Shown here: positions 42,101-46,916 of the stretch, one piece after another | How the letters are laid out: every line of letters starts with the position of its first letter | Numbering within the stretch: position 1 is the first letter of the stretch | Assembly: GCA_038373865.1 (NCBI GenBank) | Contig: JAXGGA010004715.1 | Location: forward strand, 21,272 to 85,271 | Length of the DNA: 64,000 nt | Reading direction: 5' to 3' | Origin: Uloborus plumipes | Lineage: Eukaryota; Arthropoda; Arachnida; Araneae; Uloboridae | Program-made: the position numbers and the translations under genes | Notes under the pieces: generated by a model | The model's database searches: none | Told to the model about the DNA's origin: nothing | The model's input: the letters and a program-made list of their open reading frames with translations, nothing else

Positions 42101-45100
42101 ATAAGAAAGGTTATTACTTGTTTACTGCGCTCCAGAAGCTGCCAGAACGTGTGCTTTATGTCGCTCAGCCATGGAAGTGTCAAAAAAAAAAAAAAAAAAA
42201 AGGCTTAGTAAAAAGGCTTAGCCAAGAACACAGAAAAGCTGGTAGCTAAATACATAATTTGCAATAAAAAATATATTGCGGTCCTAAATTGAGATAAAAA
42301 CTATCCTATCATTTAAGTTGGACCAAACTGAAACTGCGTGTAAAATTTGGTTAAAATCGGTTCAGTAGCTGAGGAGTCCATTAGCCACAAACACAGGGAC
42401 ACGTAATTTTTATATATTAAGATTTTTGAAATGTTATGCAGGAAAATTAACAATGCTATTTTTATTTTTAAAATTCTCATATTCAATTTTTTAAAAATAG
42501 AAGATCGGGAAAGAAGCATATTTCTATCATACTATTCCATTTTTATACATGTTTCATTTGATAAAGTAAGAACTGACCATTGTTTCATGTATGGTTTATG
42601 TTTATAATTTATCAATTAAAATCTTTTATGTATTAGAATTAGTTTTATAAAATAAAATAAGTATACCAAGCTTTGTAATATGCAAGAAAAAGTATTTTGT
42701 TGTTTTGCTTTATCCTATGATTTTGTATAGATTTATTTCATGTGTTAAGATGGTCAAGGTTTGTAGTACACCCAGTTTAAGTTGACAGTAAAATTAGTGA
42801 ATACCCTCAAAAATTATAAACCATCATAGTATAACAAGATTTCATTTAAAATACCCAATAAGCATGATAAGAATAATTAAAAATGCATAAAACTTTCAAG
42901 GTGCGAAAATGAAATACATTTTTTGCACAGTATTCGGCCAAGGCCGAATAGTAAAATAGGTATTCGGCCGAAGCCGAATATTCGGCGGAAGGGCTGAATA
43001 GGCCGAATATTCGGCCTCGGCCAAATATTTGTTGCATCACTAGTATATAACTAAATAAAGGTTTTAGTTCAGTTAATAAACATAACAGTTTTAAATTATA
43101 ACATAGACATTTAAAGTTTACCACTCACCCAGAAAGAATACGCTTCACTTTATGACTGTCAACATCTTGATAAGAGTGATACAGTAAGTTGGATAAAGTA
43201 TAATCGAGACACAAATGGAAATTTTCTTCCGATTCCTACAAAATTAGAAAGGAGTTAATTTGACACAAACTGCTGATCTGCCTTACAAGCCCTTAGCAAA
43301 GGTACTTCGGGCCTTATCCTGTATATCATTGCACAACTTGAACAACCTCAACGTCTTCAGAAAAAATGTTATCTACAATGGATTCCTGCCCATGTGAACC
43401 TGGAGTTTAACGAAATTGCTGATTCTTTGGTTAAAGAGGCCAGAAAACTCGACCAAGCCGCAATTCCAATCAACTTAGCAGATGTAAATGCCTTTGCAAG
43501 ATCAAAAATTTTCACACCCTTTAAAATCAAAGCATATGATCAAATAACCAATCTTGACATCGACAGGAGAACAGCCACTACGCTCATCAGGCTAAGAACA
43601 AAACATCATAAAAACATGAAAATTTCTGCTGATGGGACTAAAAGTTAACAAAACTGTGGAAACTGCCTCGATGAAGAACTCACACCACATCATGTTTTCA
43701 ACTGTCCTGCAAGCCTTCACATCTTAAACTACCCTACAGAGAAAGATGTGTACTCCTGTAATGCCATTGATATAGCTAAGGCTATTCAAGCCAAGCACAC
43801 CATTATTTGTAATCTCATTGAGGATACGACACCAACCAACCAACCATGACTTCATTAGCATATCTTGTTTTTTTTTGAAATAACAGGATAAACCAGGGCC
43901 GTATTTAAGGGGAGGGTTTTTAGGGTTCAACCCCCCCCCCCCAATTTTAAAAAACTATCCCAAAAAACCCCTTTTCTTTCCTTTTTGGGTGAAAAAGAAC
44001 ATTACAGTAGCCCCTCGTTATATCGCGCCTCGTTATATCACTCATTCGGATATATCGCTCTTTTCGTTTGTCCCCCCCCCCCCAAAAAAAAAATTGTTCG
44101 AAACCATTTTTGAGAAAATATGTAAGGTGCTCAGAAAAGGTATCTTTCTCATTTATTTTGTCATCAATGAACAAAAAGAAGGTTCTTCTATACGACTTTG
44201 GATTCTTATTTCACCAAAACAATAGGTTAATTTTATGTCTGTATACATATTTTTTAAGACCTGCACATTGTAACAACAACTGCGGTAAGTTATATTTTTT
44301 TGTTACTTTTGACTGAAAAAAAAATCTAATGTTCGAATAAATGAATTTTTATGTATGTTGCACCTATAATTTACTTGCATGCTGGATACAAAACTATTTT
44401 TAATGACCTCGGTTATATTGCGCTTTCGGATATATTGCGCTTTTTTCTTGTCCCCTGAAAAGCGCAATATAATGAGGGGTTACTGTATTACTATTTTATT
44501 TTTCAATCTCTTATTTACAAATCAATTTCATTTGAAAAATTAAATTGTCATTATTGATTGATTTCTGAAATTGATTCATCTACAATACTTTTTTTTTTTT
44601 TTTGTAGTTTTTGCAAACATAATTTCATACACAACAATATATCTTTAACTGGTGCGAAGATGATGTGGACACATCAGAATTTTCCCCTTCATTGGAAAGA
44701 TATATTATTTTATTTTTCATGTAAATGCCCCCTTAAACATCTAACTGTAACAAATAACAATAAAATATAGAACATGAAATCGAATTTTATTTATCACGTA
44801 TATTTCACGAGAAATGTGTTGGTAAAACGCTCCCCGTCTGGTTACGGCCCTGTGACAAACTATAATTTAATGCTTTAGAAGGAAAAATGGTGTGCAAATT
44901 TTGATAAAATTTTAACAATACAATCGAATTTAAAAACAAAACAGTCAGAGATTGAGTTAAAAATAAGCAATAAGAAGCCATGCATTGTAAGGTTAAATGC
45001 GAAGTTGATACAAATATTCTAAGTTTTATTACTATACGAGTTTTAATTACTATATTTCACAACAATGTGCATAAAATTTGTTTCTTAATTTGTGACCTCT

Positions 45101-45458
45101 TATTAAGATTAACATACTATTTTTTTAGAGAAACATGAGTTACCAAACTTAAAATTCATACATGAGAAACTGCAGTTATTGATGTCTTACACGATGGAAA
45201 CTCATTTTAATACTAATTACAGATTTTTTAGTGAAGTTATATCAATGCAACTGATAAATCAGTCTCATTCTTTTGTAATGTTTGCATCACAAATTGTTAA
45301 AATGAAATAAAATACATTTTGTGAGTATGACACTTAACACATAAGACAAAAAATGTAAAGCGAAGTTAAATTATTACCTCAAATTTTGTGACACTTTGTA
45401 TCAATAACTTACTATCTGCTTCATACAGCTGAAACTTAAAATTTTTCGAAGGATTCAT
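6070..45458 (-). CDS. TUBGCP5: Gamma-tubulin complex component 5 (GCP5), 22 coding exons
   Basis: Encodes a Spc97/Spc98 (GCP) family protein that, by family knowledge, joins the gamma-tubulin ring complex at centrosomes and nucleates microtubules. Coding exons in transcript order: 45458-45378, 43235-43129, 35812-35707, 34343-34253, 32281-32193, 30609-30320, 27684-27601, 26645-26552, 26038-25834, 24954-24782 (or 24755), 23811-23735, 21211-21015, 18220-17974, 16427-16265, 16171-16109, 14588-14500, 12557-12470, 12390-12270, 11200-11049, 8194-7980, 7888-7788, 6179-6070. All phases agree, giving 980 residues (989 with the alternative donor of exon 10), against about 1024 in human GCP5. Landmarks shared with vertebrate GCP5 include KKEDFDWAEYLKEGE (exon 5), the LLQFLW helix (exon 10), FLIAGKSVQIL (exon 12), YFLMESGDLMFSFY (exon 15) and RMRLLFFVNGLHNYIMSR (exon 19). 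The grip1 part covers roughly residues 30-530 and grip2 roughly 600-980. Homology was judged by eye, without an alignment program. Confidence 0.95.
7310..7589 (+). mobile_element. tRNA-derived SINE
   Basis: An RNA polymerase III head is visible: A-box-like TAGTGGTCAGAGTAGTCTGC near 7330-7350 and a canonical B box GGTTCGAGTCC at 7368-7378 within a T-arm stem (CCGGG/CCCGG). An unrelated body follows, with an A-rich end CACGACAAAAAAAAAA. The last part of the body recurs at 57678-57733. Inside TUBGCP5 intron 21. The left border is approximate. Confidence 0.75.
7788..7888 (-). CDS. TUBGCP5: TUBGCP5 exon 21 (residues 911-945)
   Basis: Acceptor TTCTAG, donor GTAAGT, ends in phase 1. Encodes LEDLQSIEEQFSKYCDFLYC and TSLRRGVYSHL across the junction, matching vertebrate MESDFKNCHMFLV and RGSFPHL. 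Intron 20 is 91 bp. Confidence 0.94.
7980..8194 (-). CDS. TUBGCP5: TUBGCP5 exon 20 (residues 840-911)
   Basis: Acceptor TTCTAG, donor GTAAAA, ends in phase 2. Encodes IHNSFDVEFSEELRNSRTID and YLKSLHEKCLLDRRLPFLKE, matching vertebrate LHSTGLEFQ and YLSTIHDRCLLREKVSFVKE. Confidence 0.95.
8252..8904. mobile_element. 653-bp foldback element with TA duplication
   Basis: Termini CAGGGTGTCCACTCCTATCG and its complement, flanked by TA on both sides. The inverted similarity is not limited to the ends: it continues for roughly 300 bp on each side (about 8252-8556 against 8593-8904), leaving a loop of about 36 bp. Probably a Tc1/mariner-superfamily foldback MITE. In TUBGCP5 intron 19. Confidence 0.88.
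9482..10312 (-). pseudogene. CR1-like non-LTR retrotransposon 3' fragment
   Basis: Minus strand. The reverse transcriptase C-terminal region is readable: MDHITKWADKWGMAVNVGKC, then a GFINRSISNQSKKVLLPLYE-type segment and LVRPHLEYVVQFWSPYLKKD. After a stop it continues as YSFEQRRVKRDMIQLFKFIK. 5' truncated, at least one internal stop, 3' end near 9482. Same family as 31178-31738. In TUBGCP5 intron 19. Confidence 0.88.
11049..11200 (-). CDS. TUBGCP5: TUBGCP5 exon 19 (residues 789-839)
   Basis: Acceptor ATTAG, donor GTTTGT, ends in phase 0. Encodes RLDENKTAVKEIVKAISRHE and RMRLLFFVNGLHNYIMSR, the most conserved grip2 motif (vertebrate RVKLMHFVNSLHNYIMTR). The open frame runs upstream into the intron to about 11471, but that part is not homologous. 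Confidence 0.96.
11920..11996 (-). pseudogene. tRNA-Ile(AAU)-like relic or SINE head
   Basis: On the minus strand GTTCAGTTGGTTAAAGCG resembles a D-arm, GCGCTAATAAC an AAU anticodon loop, and GAGTTTGAATC a B box (11942-11932). The acceptor stem does not pair and the anticodon stem is imperfect, so this is not a functional tRNA. The sequence continues into AT-rich body, so a tRNA-derived SINE is equally possible. Confidence 0.6.
12270..12390 (-). CDS. TUBGCP5: TUBGCP5 exon 18 (residues 749-789)
   Basis: Acceptor TTTTAG, donor GTGAGT, ends in phase 1. Encodes VEWPINIILGTQVQTQYSEI and FSFLLQIKCAKYLLD, the conserved grip2 helix (vertebrate VPWPVDIVIS and LLLLQIKWAKYSLD). Intron 17 is only 79 bp. 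Confidence 0.95.
12470..12557 (-). CDS. TUBGCP5: TUBGCP5 exon 17 (residues 719-748)
   Basis: Acceptor TTACAG, donor GTATGT. Encodes NLGIYLDSQ then KKPLSFLNSLQLFYE, matching the ILDGLTLSYKVPWP area of vertebrate GCP5 together with exon 18. Confidence 0.92.
13520..13935. repeat. CpG-containing block dense in CTCATCG/CGATGAG motifs
   Basis: About 400 bp filled with variants of CTCATCGG, GATCGGC and CGATGAG in both orientations. It is much richer in G, C and CpG than the adjacent intron. The ends (TTAGCAGCGTAATCTCATCG and CTGATGAGTTGATGCTACTT) are loosely inverted, which suggests a MITE. I could not find a clean target duplication. Confidence 0.6.
14500..14588 (-). CDS. TUBGCP5: TUBGCP5 exon 16 (residues 690-719)
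   Basis: Acceptor TTTAAG, donor GTATGT, ends in phase 2. Encodes IFYHESWQDISFLYSALQNA, matching vertebrate IREKETWQNVSFLNVQLQEA. Confidence 0.93.
15045..15335 (+). pseudogene. pogo/Tigger transposase C-terminal fragment
   Basis: 96-residue frame. The segment GSAALELALKYVEQQNEATS followed by LLLKCWLDVAVKKR is the usual end of Tigger/jerky-type transposases (EQQ, then a helix ending AxKR). The HTH and DDE parts are absent. Relic inside 14669-16031. Confidence 0.78.
15354..15874. mobile_element. MITE with GGGTCRTTCC ends and 4-bp duplication (copy 1)
   Basis: 521 bp. Left GGGTCGTTCCAGCGAAAATG, right complement GGGTCATTCCAACAAAAATG, flanked by AATT on both sides. Inserted inside the pogo/Tigger element, so younger than it. 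Superfamily not recognised. Confidence 0.8.
16109..16171 (-). CDS. TUBGCP5: TUBGCP5 exon 15 (residues 669-689)
   Basis: A 63-bp micro-exon, phase 0 at both ends, encoding KYFLMESGDLMFSFYSTVFE. Matches vertebrate NFFLMEGGDTMYDFYTSIFD almost residue for residue. Separated from exon 14 by an intron of only 93 bp. Confidence 0.95.
16265..16427 (-). CDS. TUBGCP5: TUBGCP5 exon 14 (residues 614-668)
   Basis: Acceptor TTCCAG, donor GTATGT, ends in phase 0. Encodes IIENLKPSVPRILKRSILKS and CGNLMNLLKEKYHIMIHILN. The latter matches vertebrate CCGNLMQTLKKDYRLVEYLQ at the start of grip2. Confidence 0.94.
16515..17129. mobile_element. MITE with GGGTCRTTCC ends and 4-bp duplication (copy 2)
   Basis: 615 bp. 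Left GGGTCATTCCATAGAAATGT, right complement GGGTCATTCCATAGTGACTA, flanked by TAGT on both sides. The motif GTTAGTCAC recurs inside. Shares terminal sequence with 15354-15874 but has different internal sequence. In TUBGCP5 intron 13. Confidence 0.8.
17447..17623. mobile_element. 177-bp pogo/Tigger MITE
   Basis: Left CAGTGAAACCTGTGTATAAC, right complement CAGTGAAATCTGTGTATAAC, TA on both sides. Inner GATATTTT/ATAACGATA motifs repeat. Non-coding. In TUBGCP5 intron 13. Confidence 0.88.
17974..18220 (-). CDS. TUBGCP5: TUBGCP5 exon 13 (residues 532-614)
   Basis: Acceptor TTACAG, donor GTAAGT, ends in phase 2. Opens GELYLKFMRIIQNLV (vertebrate SLYTLFLESVQ), followed by a charged linker (EVEGDASNIEEKESRSEDP) and a tail ending LFSKNQIETL. 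Confidence 0.93.
18477..18980. mobile_element. piggyBac-like MITE with TTAA duplication
   Basis: Ends CCCATTAATGCCT and AGGCATTAATGGG are exact inverted copies, flanked by TTAA at 18473-18476 and 18981-18984. TTAA targeting plus a CCC start fits the piggyBac superfamily. 504 bp, non-coding; TAGGGACG-like motifs repeat inside near both ends. In TUBGCP5 intron 12. Confidence 0.85.
19627..20905. mobile_element. hAT element (CAGTGGTTCCCAACC termini)
   Basis: Ends CAGTGGTTCCCAACC and GGTTGGGAACCACTG, flanked by CTCTAGCT and CTCTAGGT (7 of 8). Subterminal GCGACCC/TCGCAACCCC motifs recur. The interior has several degenerate copies of a 'gaaattttagcc'-type module but no usable frame. In TUBGCP5 intron 12. 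Confidence 0.88.
21015..21211 (-). CDS. TUBGCP5: TUBGCP5 exon 12 (residues 466-532)
   Basis: Acceptor CTTTAG, donor GTAAGT, ends in phase 1. Encodes RQESISVTDETFWEHSLVL and FLKPFLNDFLIAGKSVQILN, matching vertebrate NHRDFWYATYTL and FLKPVLKQIIMAGKSMQLL. Confidence 0.95.
22929..23686 (+). repeat. Abundant ~760-bp repeat, copy A
   Basis: Starts ATCTGGTATGG, with TACTTCCTTTTACG 20 bp in, and ends in a hairpin CTTCCTTTACTACGTAAAAG. The two outer motifs are inverted copies. Interior carries many TTGGCGA/TCGCCAA modules and a CATACGCACATAC run. The long frame here (about 166 codons) is an accident of repeat composition. In TUBGCP5 intron 11. Confidence 0.85.
23735..23811 (-). CDS. TUBGCP5: TUBGCP5 exon 11 (residues 441-466)
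   Basis: Short 77-bp exon. Encodes PLFTFLEKLIVFETFEDPCE then EFFFIR, aligning with the vertebrate PYLQTVDEWIVHGHLWD stretch. Acceptor TTGTAAG has a weak pyrimidine tract; donor is GTAAAA. Found by the need to bridge exons 10 and 12. Confidence 0.85.
24782..24954 (-). CDS. TUBGCP5: TUBGCP5 exon 10 (residues 383-440; 3' end ambiguous)
   Basis: Acceptor CTGCAG. Encodes DETFTILNLKEKLKIILKDI and FERTCSLLQFLWSYLSRQ. Two in-frame donors exist: CAA|GTTTTG (exon end 24782) and GCG|GTATTC (exon end 24755, adding VLKEPNSSA). Alignment to vertebrate GCP5 favours the first because it leaves no insertion; the splice consensus slightly favours the second. Confidence 0.82.
25834..26038 (-). CDS. TUBGCP5: TUBGCP5 exon 9 (residues 315-383)
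   Basis: Acceptor CTATAG, donor GTAATT, ends in phase 1. Encodes YTFTVLMKEFCEYGAKVVSL, then LTFQTFAAALQTQLRSVSTS and CKIEKSL, matching grip1 helices of vertebrate GCP5 (RTYQAFMWALYKY, EIEKC). Confidence 0.93.
26552..26645 (-). CDS. TUBGCP5: TUBGCP5 exon 8 (residues 283-314)
   Basis: Acceptor TTTTCAG, donor GTAAGC, phase 2 to 0. Encodes ILHGIKDSYVFYWDNSKFKV, then NVHLCNLTS, matching vertebrate LLSGVKKLFIF and THLTHS. Confidence 0.92.
27280..27380 (+). repeat. Dispersed repeat shared with 1213-1330
   Basis: Second copy of the repeat described at 1213-1330, in TUBGCP5 intron 7. Similarity of roughly 90 bp seen by eye; ends not delimited. Confidence 0.55.
27601..27684 (-). CDS. TUBGCP5: TUBGCP5 exon 7 (residues 255-283)
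   Basis: Acceptor TTTCAG, donor GTAAAT. Encodes WEEYLLNQFAVTEKKTILHE and NVIKEVLW, matching the vertebrate VTETQVIRETLWLL region. Confidence 0.92.
27690..29340. other. TUBGCP5 intron 6, right part, no recognisable feature
   Basis: AT-rich intronic sequence between exon 7 and repeat copy B. I see no frame, terminal repeat pair or RNA gene. The same holds for 23830-24740, 25100-25800 and 26050-26540, apart from an isolated pogo-like end CAGTGGCCCTTGCTTACATG near 25294. Confidence 0.5.
29351..30132 (+). repeat. Abundant ~760-bp repeat, copy B
   Basis: Same order of modules as copy A: ATCTGGTATGG start, TTGGCGA modules, CGTCGTAATTAACTCGGGGG block, terminal CCTTTACTACGTAAAAGGAA hairpin. In TUBGCP5 intron 6. 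Confidence 0.85.
30320..30609 (-). CDS. TUBGCP5: TUBGCP5 exon 6 (residues 159-255)
   Basis: Longest coding exon (290 bp). Encodes an acidic, serine-rich low-complexity linker (SDTESEEDVLHDL, DDSGLGISPDSCSGSS) followed by a more conserved part ending TRYNLKTVNFIKVW. Matches the position of the vertebrate disordered linker containing EDSGIQV. Acceptor TCTAG, donor GTAAGC, ends in phase 2. Confidence 0.9.
31178..31738 (+). pseudogene. CR1-like non-LTR retrotransposon 3' fragment
   Basis: Plus strand. Readable segments: SLVKPHLEHAVQFWSPYLKK, NMYSLEQRRTRGDMIQLFKF and, after a stop, VVGTWNSLPEEAVRNNGVDS. Preceded by a frameshift in the NRSISNKSKKVLLP part. Ends with GCCCAGAGCCTGCTGCTTG, the counterpart of the 3' end at 9482. 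In TUBGCP5 intron 5. Confidence 0.88.
32193..32281 (-). CDS. TUBGCP5: TUBGCP5 exon 5 (residues 129-158)
   Basis: Acceptor ATTTAG, donor GTATGT. Encodes KKEDFDWAEYLKEGEDVYNY, the most family-diagnostic N-terminal stretch of GCP5 (vertebrate KKDDFDWGKYLMEGEE). Confidence 0.95.
32611..33381 (+). repeat. Abundant ~760-bp repeat, copy C
   Basis: Complete copy in TUBGCP5 intron 4, immediately followed by a partial copy of its own 3' half (33382-33763). Confidence 0.85.
33382..33763 (+). repeat. Partial tandem copy D of the ~760-bp repeat
   Basis: Begins at AAAAGGGGTAAAACACCCCC directly after the terminal hairpin of copy C and runs to a decayed hairpin (CTTTACTAAATAAAAAGAAG). The join has the short shared string AAAAGGGGTAAAAC, suggesting unequal or microhomology-driven duplication. 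Confidence 0.82.
34253..34343 (-). CDS. TUBGCP5: TUBGCP5 exon 4 (residues 99-129)
   Basis: Acceptor TTAACAG. Encodes KENGYRILALLLWLAEAKSC. Two GT sites lie 4 bp apart at its end. GTGGGT at 34252 is required, because GTATGA at 34248 would create a stop on joining to exon 5. Ends in phase 1. Confidence 0.88.
34539..35091. mobile_element. hAT MITE (CAGGGGTGCAGAA termini)
   Basis: 553 bp. Starts CAGGGGTGCAGAA, ends TTCTGCACCCCTG, flanked by the perfect 8-bp duplication CTGTGCTG (34531-34538, 35092-35099). GATCGGGGGAAATTTT and GATTGGGGGAAATGTT are subterminal repeats. In TUBGCP5 intron 3. Confidence 0.9.
35707..35812 (-). CDS. TUBGCP5: TUBGCP5 exon 3 (residues 63-98)
   Basis: Acceptor TTTAG, donor GTTAGC, phase 2 to 0. 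Encodes GLHEKFLIHSDLEKANTF, the match of the vertebrate EKFVIHSDL stretch. Confidence 0.92.
36003..38500 (+). mobile_element. Helitron with reiterated 5' end
   Basis: 5' start TCTTACTACTATTATAAATG directly after an A. 3' end CCCAGGCAAAGCCGGGTATT then TTTTGCTAG followed by T, i.e. hairpin plus CTAG|T, the Helitron signature. The 5' module restarts near 36843 (partial) and again at 36980 with the same leader, GGATGGATG microsatellite and CTCTTTCACGCAAAAACTAC. So this is either a nested pair or internal duplication. No Rep/helicase frame. In TUBGCP5 intron 2. Confidence 0.85.
40251..40427. mobile_element. Short hAT MITE, CAGGGACGTCATTT family (copy 2)
   Basis: 177 bp, starts CAGGGACGTCATTTCA, ends AAAATGACCGGGCCTG, flanked by the perfect 8-bp duplication GTATTGAA (40243-40250, 40428-40435). 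Contains an 18-nt G-run and a 15-nt C-run. Third layer of the intron 2 stack. Confidence 0.9.
40661..42422. repeat. Tandem array, six units of about 306-321 bp
   Basis: Units begin CCAAGAACACAGAAAAGCTG at 40661, 40967, 41276, 41586, 41901 and 42222 (the last ends at 42422). Each carries the Helitron 5' terminal module with TTTATATATTAAGA. Short frames ending ...QFQFGPT on the minus strand recur in each unit and are not genes. Confidence 0.92.
43129..43235 (-). CDS. TUBGCP5: TUBGCP5 exon 2 (residues 28-63)
   Basis: Acceptor TTGTAG, donor GTGAGT, ends in phase 2. Encodes ESEENFHLCLDYTLSNLL and DVDSHKVKRIL, which line up with the vertebrate GCP5 segments around NFQLALNFAWSNF and DVNSHKIEKTI. 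Confidence 0.92.
43265..43850 (+). pseudogene. Non-LTR retrotransposon RNase H and C-terminal fragment
   Basis: Readable from ALQALSKGTSGLILYIIAQL through YLQWIPAHVNLEFNEIADSL to an in-frame stop at 43646-43648, then CGNCLDEELTPHHVFNCPA and a short tail ending in ACCAACCAACCAACC. The HxN..A RNase H motif and a C-C-H-C knuckle are typical of Jockey/I-group elements. 5' truncated. In TUBGCP5 intron 1. Confidence 0.85.
43894..44852. mobile_element. hAT-like MITE (CAGGGCCGTA termini)
   Basis: Starts CAGGGCCGTATTTAAGG, ends TACGGCCCTG, flanks GGATAAAC and TGACAAAC (6 of 8). A C-run lies near the left end. Contains the younger pogo-like element 44005-44485. In TUBGCP5 intron 1. Confidence 0.75.
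44005..44485. mobile_element. pogo/Tigger MITE nested in a hAT MITE
   Basis: Left CAGTAGCCCCTCGTTATATC, right complement CAGTAACCCCTCATTATATT, TA on both sides. Internal GGATATATCGC/GGATATATTGC motifs repeat near both ends. 481 bp, non-coding. Confidence 0.88.
45378..45458 (-). CDS. TUBGCP5: TUBGCP5 exon 1 (residues 1-27, start codon)
   Basis: Starts MNPSKNFKFQLYEADSKLLI and ends at TTTGAG before the donor GTAATA, phase 0. This ATG is the first in frame upstream of the conserved N-terminal helix and lies 324 bp from the EMC7 start on the other strand. The 5' UTR was not resolved. Confidence 0.85.
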
Positions 45459-45782
45459 TATATTTAGTAACTATTTTCCATTACATATTAGAAATTTTTT
45501 GACAGCCATCACGTTTGTTGTTGTATTGACCGCCAGAAAATCTGCAATCTGCAGAACGCAGAAAAGTGGAGGGGGAAAGGGGAAAAGGTAATGAGTTGTT
45601 ATTGTTTTGTAGAAGAAAATATGGTTGTAAAACACCCAGAAAAAAATTATATATAATGATTTAGCGAAAAAAAACCCTGATGCGACTCCCATGACACTTT
45701 TTTTCTTTTTTTGATGCAATTTTCATGCATACTTCGAAATAGCATCTGGCAACATGGATATTTAAACAGAAAACTAAACAAC
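45459..45782. promoter_or_regulatory. Shared bidirectional promoter between TUBGCP5 and EMC7
   Basis: The 324 bp separate two start codons pointing apart, so both 5' UTRs and core promoters must lie here unless upstream non-coding exons exist. I see no convincing TATA box in either direction. A G/A-rich block lies near 45563-45590 and CpGs are locally more frequent than in the introns. No transposon is recognisable inside, unlike almost every other interval of this size in the window. Confidence 0.7.
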
Positions 45783-45988
45783 ATGGCTGTCTATTCTCTG
45801 CATTGGGCATTTATAATTGTTTTTATACCCTATTTTACTTGCTATGTAATTGCTGAAGATGTAGATTCTTCTGAAAATGACAAATATACAATCGAAGGAA
45901 CTGTTTTGCCTCCCGATGTAATTACTCCTGAGTGGTTATTATTGACTAAAGTTTTGGTGAATGGTGGTGAACGAATTGGCTTTTTAAG
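45783..45988 (+). CDS. EMC7: EMC7 exon 1 (residues 1-69)
   Basis: Signal peptide and first beta strands, starting MAVYSLHWAF. Ends TTA AG before donor GTTGGT, phase 2. Reading on through the intron reaches a stop at 46017. Confidence 0.94.
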
Positions 45989-46885
45989 GTTGGTTAATAA
46001 AGATTCCTTTTATCTTTAGCGCTTTTATTCATTACATTTTCCAACTACTCTTTCCTTAACTTAAAATCACATTAAAATTAATGTGATTAATAGATTGAAT
46101 GTTGCTAATTTTCATTGAGATGTCCGAAACGTGAAATTTTACATCATGAATCTTTGTTAATTAATTGAAACATCTAGAAGCAAAGACTTCGCCCCAAAAT
46201 TTAAAATTAAGAGCTAACTAGTACAAATGCTAGAAGAAACTCATCTATTTTGTTCAAAGAGATGATTTTAGTTGTTATGGCAGGGTGCCGTGATACAGCA
46301 TGATTTAGAAAAAACTTATCAACGAAAACTTACCTGGGCGATTTGACTCATGTATGGGACATTTTTTCGCTATATTTCGTTTTCAAAATTATTTTTAACT
46401 TGCTCAGTATCAAAAAGTCAAGCATCTGTTATTATCTTATTTCACATCCTTTTTGTAAAACAATCACTCACACAAACTCACTTCGTTTTAATTAATTATA
46501 AAATTTATCAATCAGAAAAATTAAATTGTAATTGTTTTGTAAAAGGATGTAAAATAAGATAATATTAACTGGTGCTTGATTTTTTTGCTGAACTAATAAA
46601 AAAAAGAAAAAGTGTTCAGATGTCACATGCGTTACCATAGGATTTCTCATGAAAAGTTTAAAATTTGCAATTGTTTTGCTGAAAACTGTCTATTTACATG
46701 CCTTGCATCTTACTGCCTTAATTCAAGTAGATGTTCAAATTTATTTTCTTCTAATGCTTTTTTTTTTTTAATTCAGAAATACAAATTTTTACAGGGATCT
46801 GTCCAGGATTTTTCACAGGGTCTGTTTTTTGTGAAAAACTAAATAATTTTGTGAAAAATCAAATAATCTTGTGAAAATCAAACAA

Positions 46886-46916
<31 letters not shown>

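Larger units (their letters stand above)
39645..42422 (-). mobile_element. Helitron, minus orientation, with tandem 5' ends
   Basis: Read on the minus strand: 5' TCTTAATATATAAAAATTAC after A (42422), 3' GCAACGCGTGGCCGGGTCAG then CTAG|T (39645). The 5' 310-bp module is repeated six times (40661-42422). A hAT MITE sits inside at 40251-40427. No intact Rep/helicase frame; 40440-40660 may be a decayed piece of one but I cannot prove it. Confidence 0.85.
38759..43042. mobile_element. hAT element with CGAATATTCGG-rich ends, host of a Helitron
   Basis: Left end TAGGGATGTAACGAATA, right end complement TAGTGATGCAACAAATA, flanked by the perfect 8-bp duplication GTATATAA (38751-38758, 43043-43050). Both ends are filled with GGCCGAATATTCGG palindromes. 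The centre is displaced by a Helitron (39645-42422). In TUBGCP5 intron 2. Confidence 0.88.

Noticed and set aside
40661..42422. CRISPR-like array of direct repeats
   Set aside because: Units are about 310 bp without unique spacers, in an intron of a eukaryotic gene; explained as Helitron 5' ends.
40751..42519. Series of 63-68-codon minus-strand frames ending QFQFGPT
   Set aside because: They recur once per unit of the Helitron 5' array and only reflect the repeat; no homology to a protein family.
45711..45782. Upstream in-frame ATG as EMC7 start
   Set aside because: Would place 24 mostly polar residues before the signal peptide. The ATG at 45783 has a better context and gives a normal secretory start.
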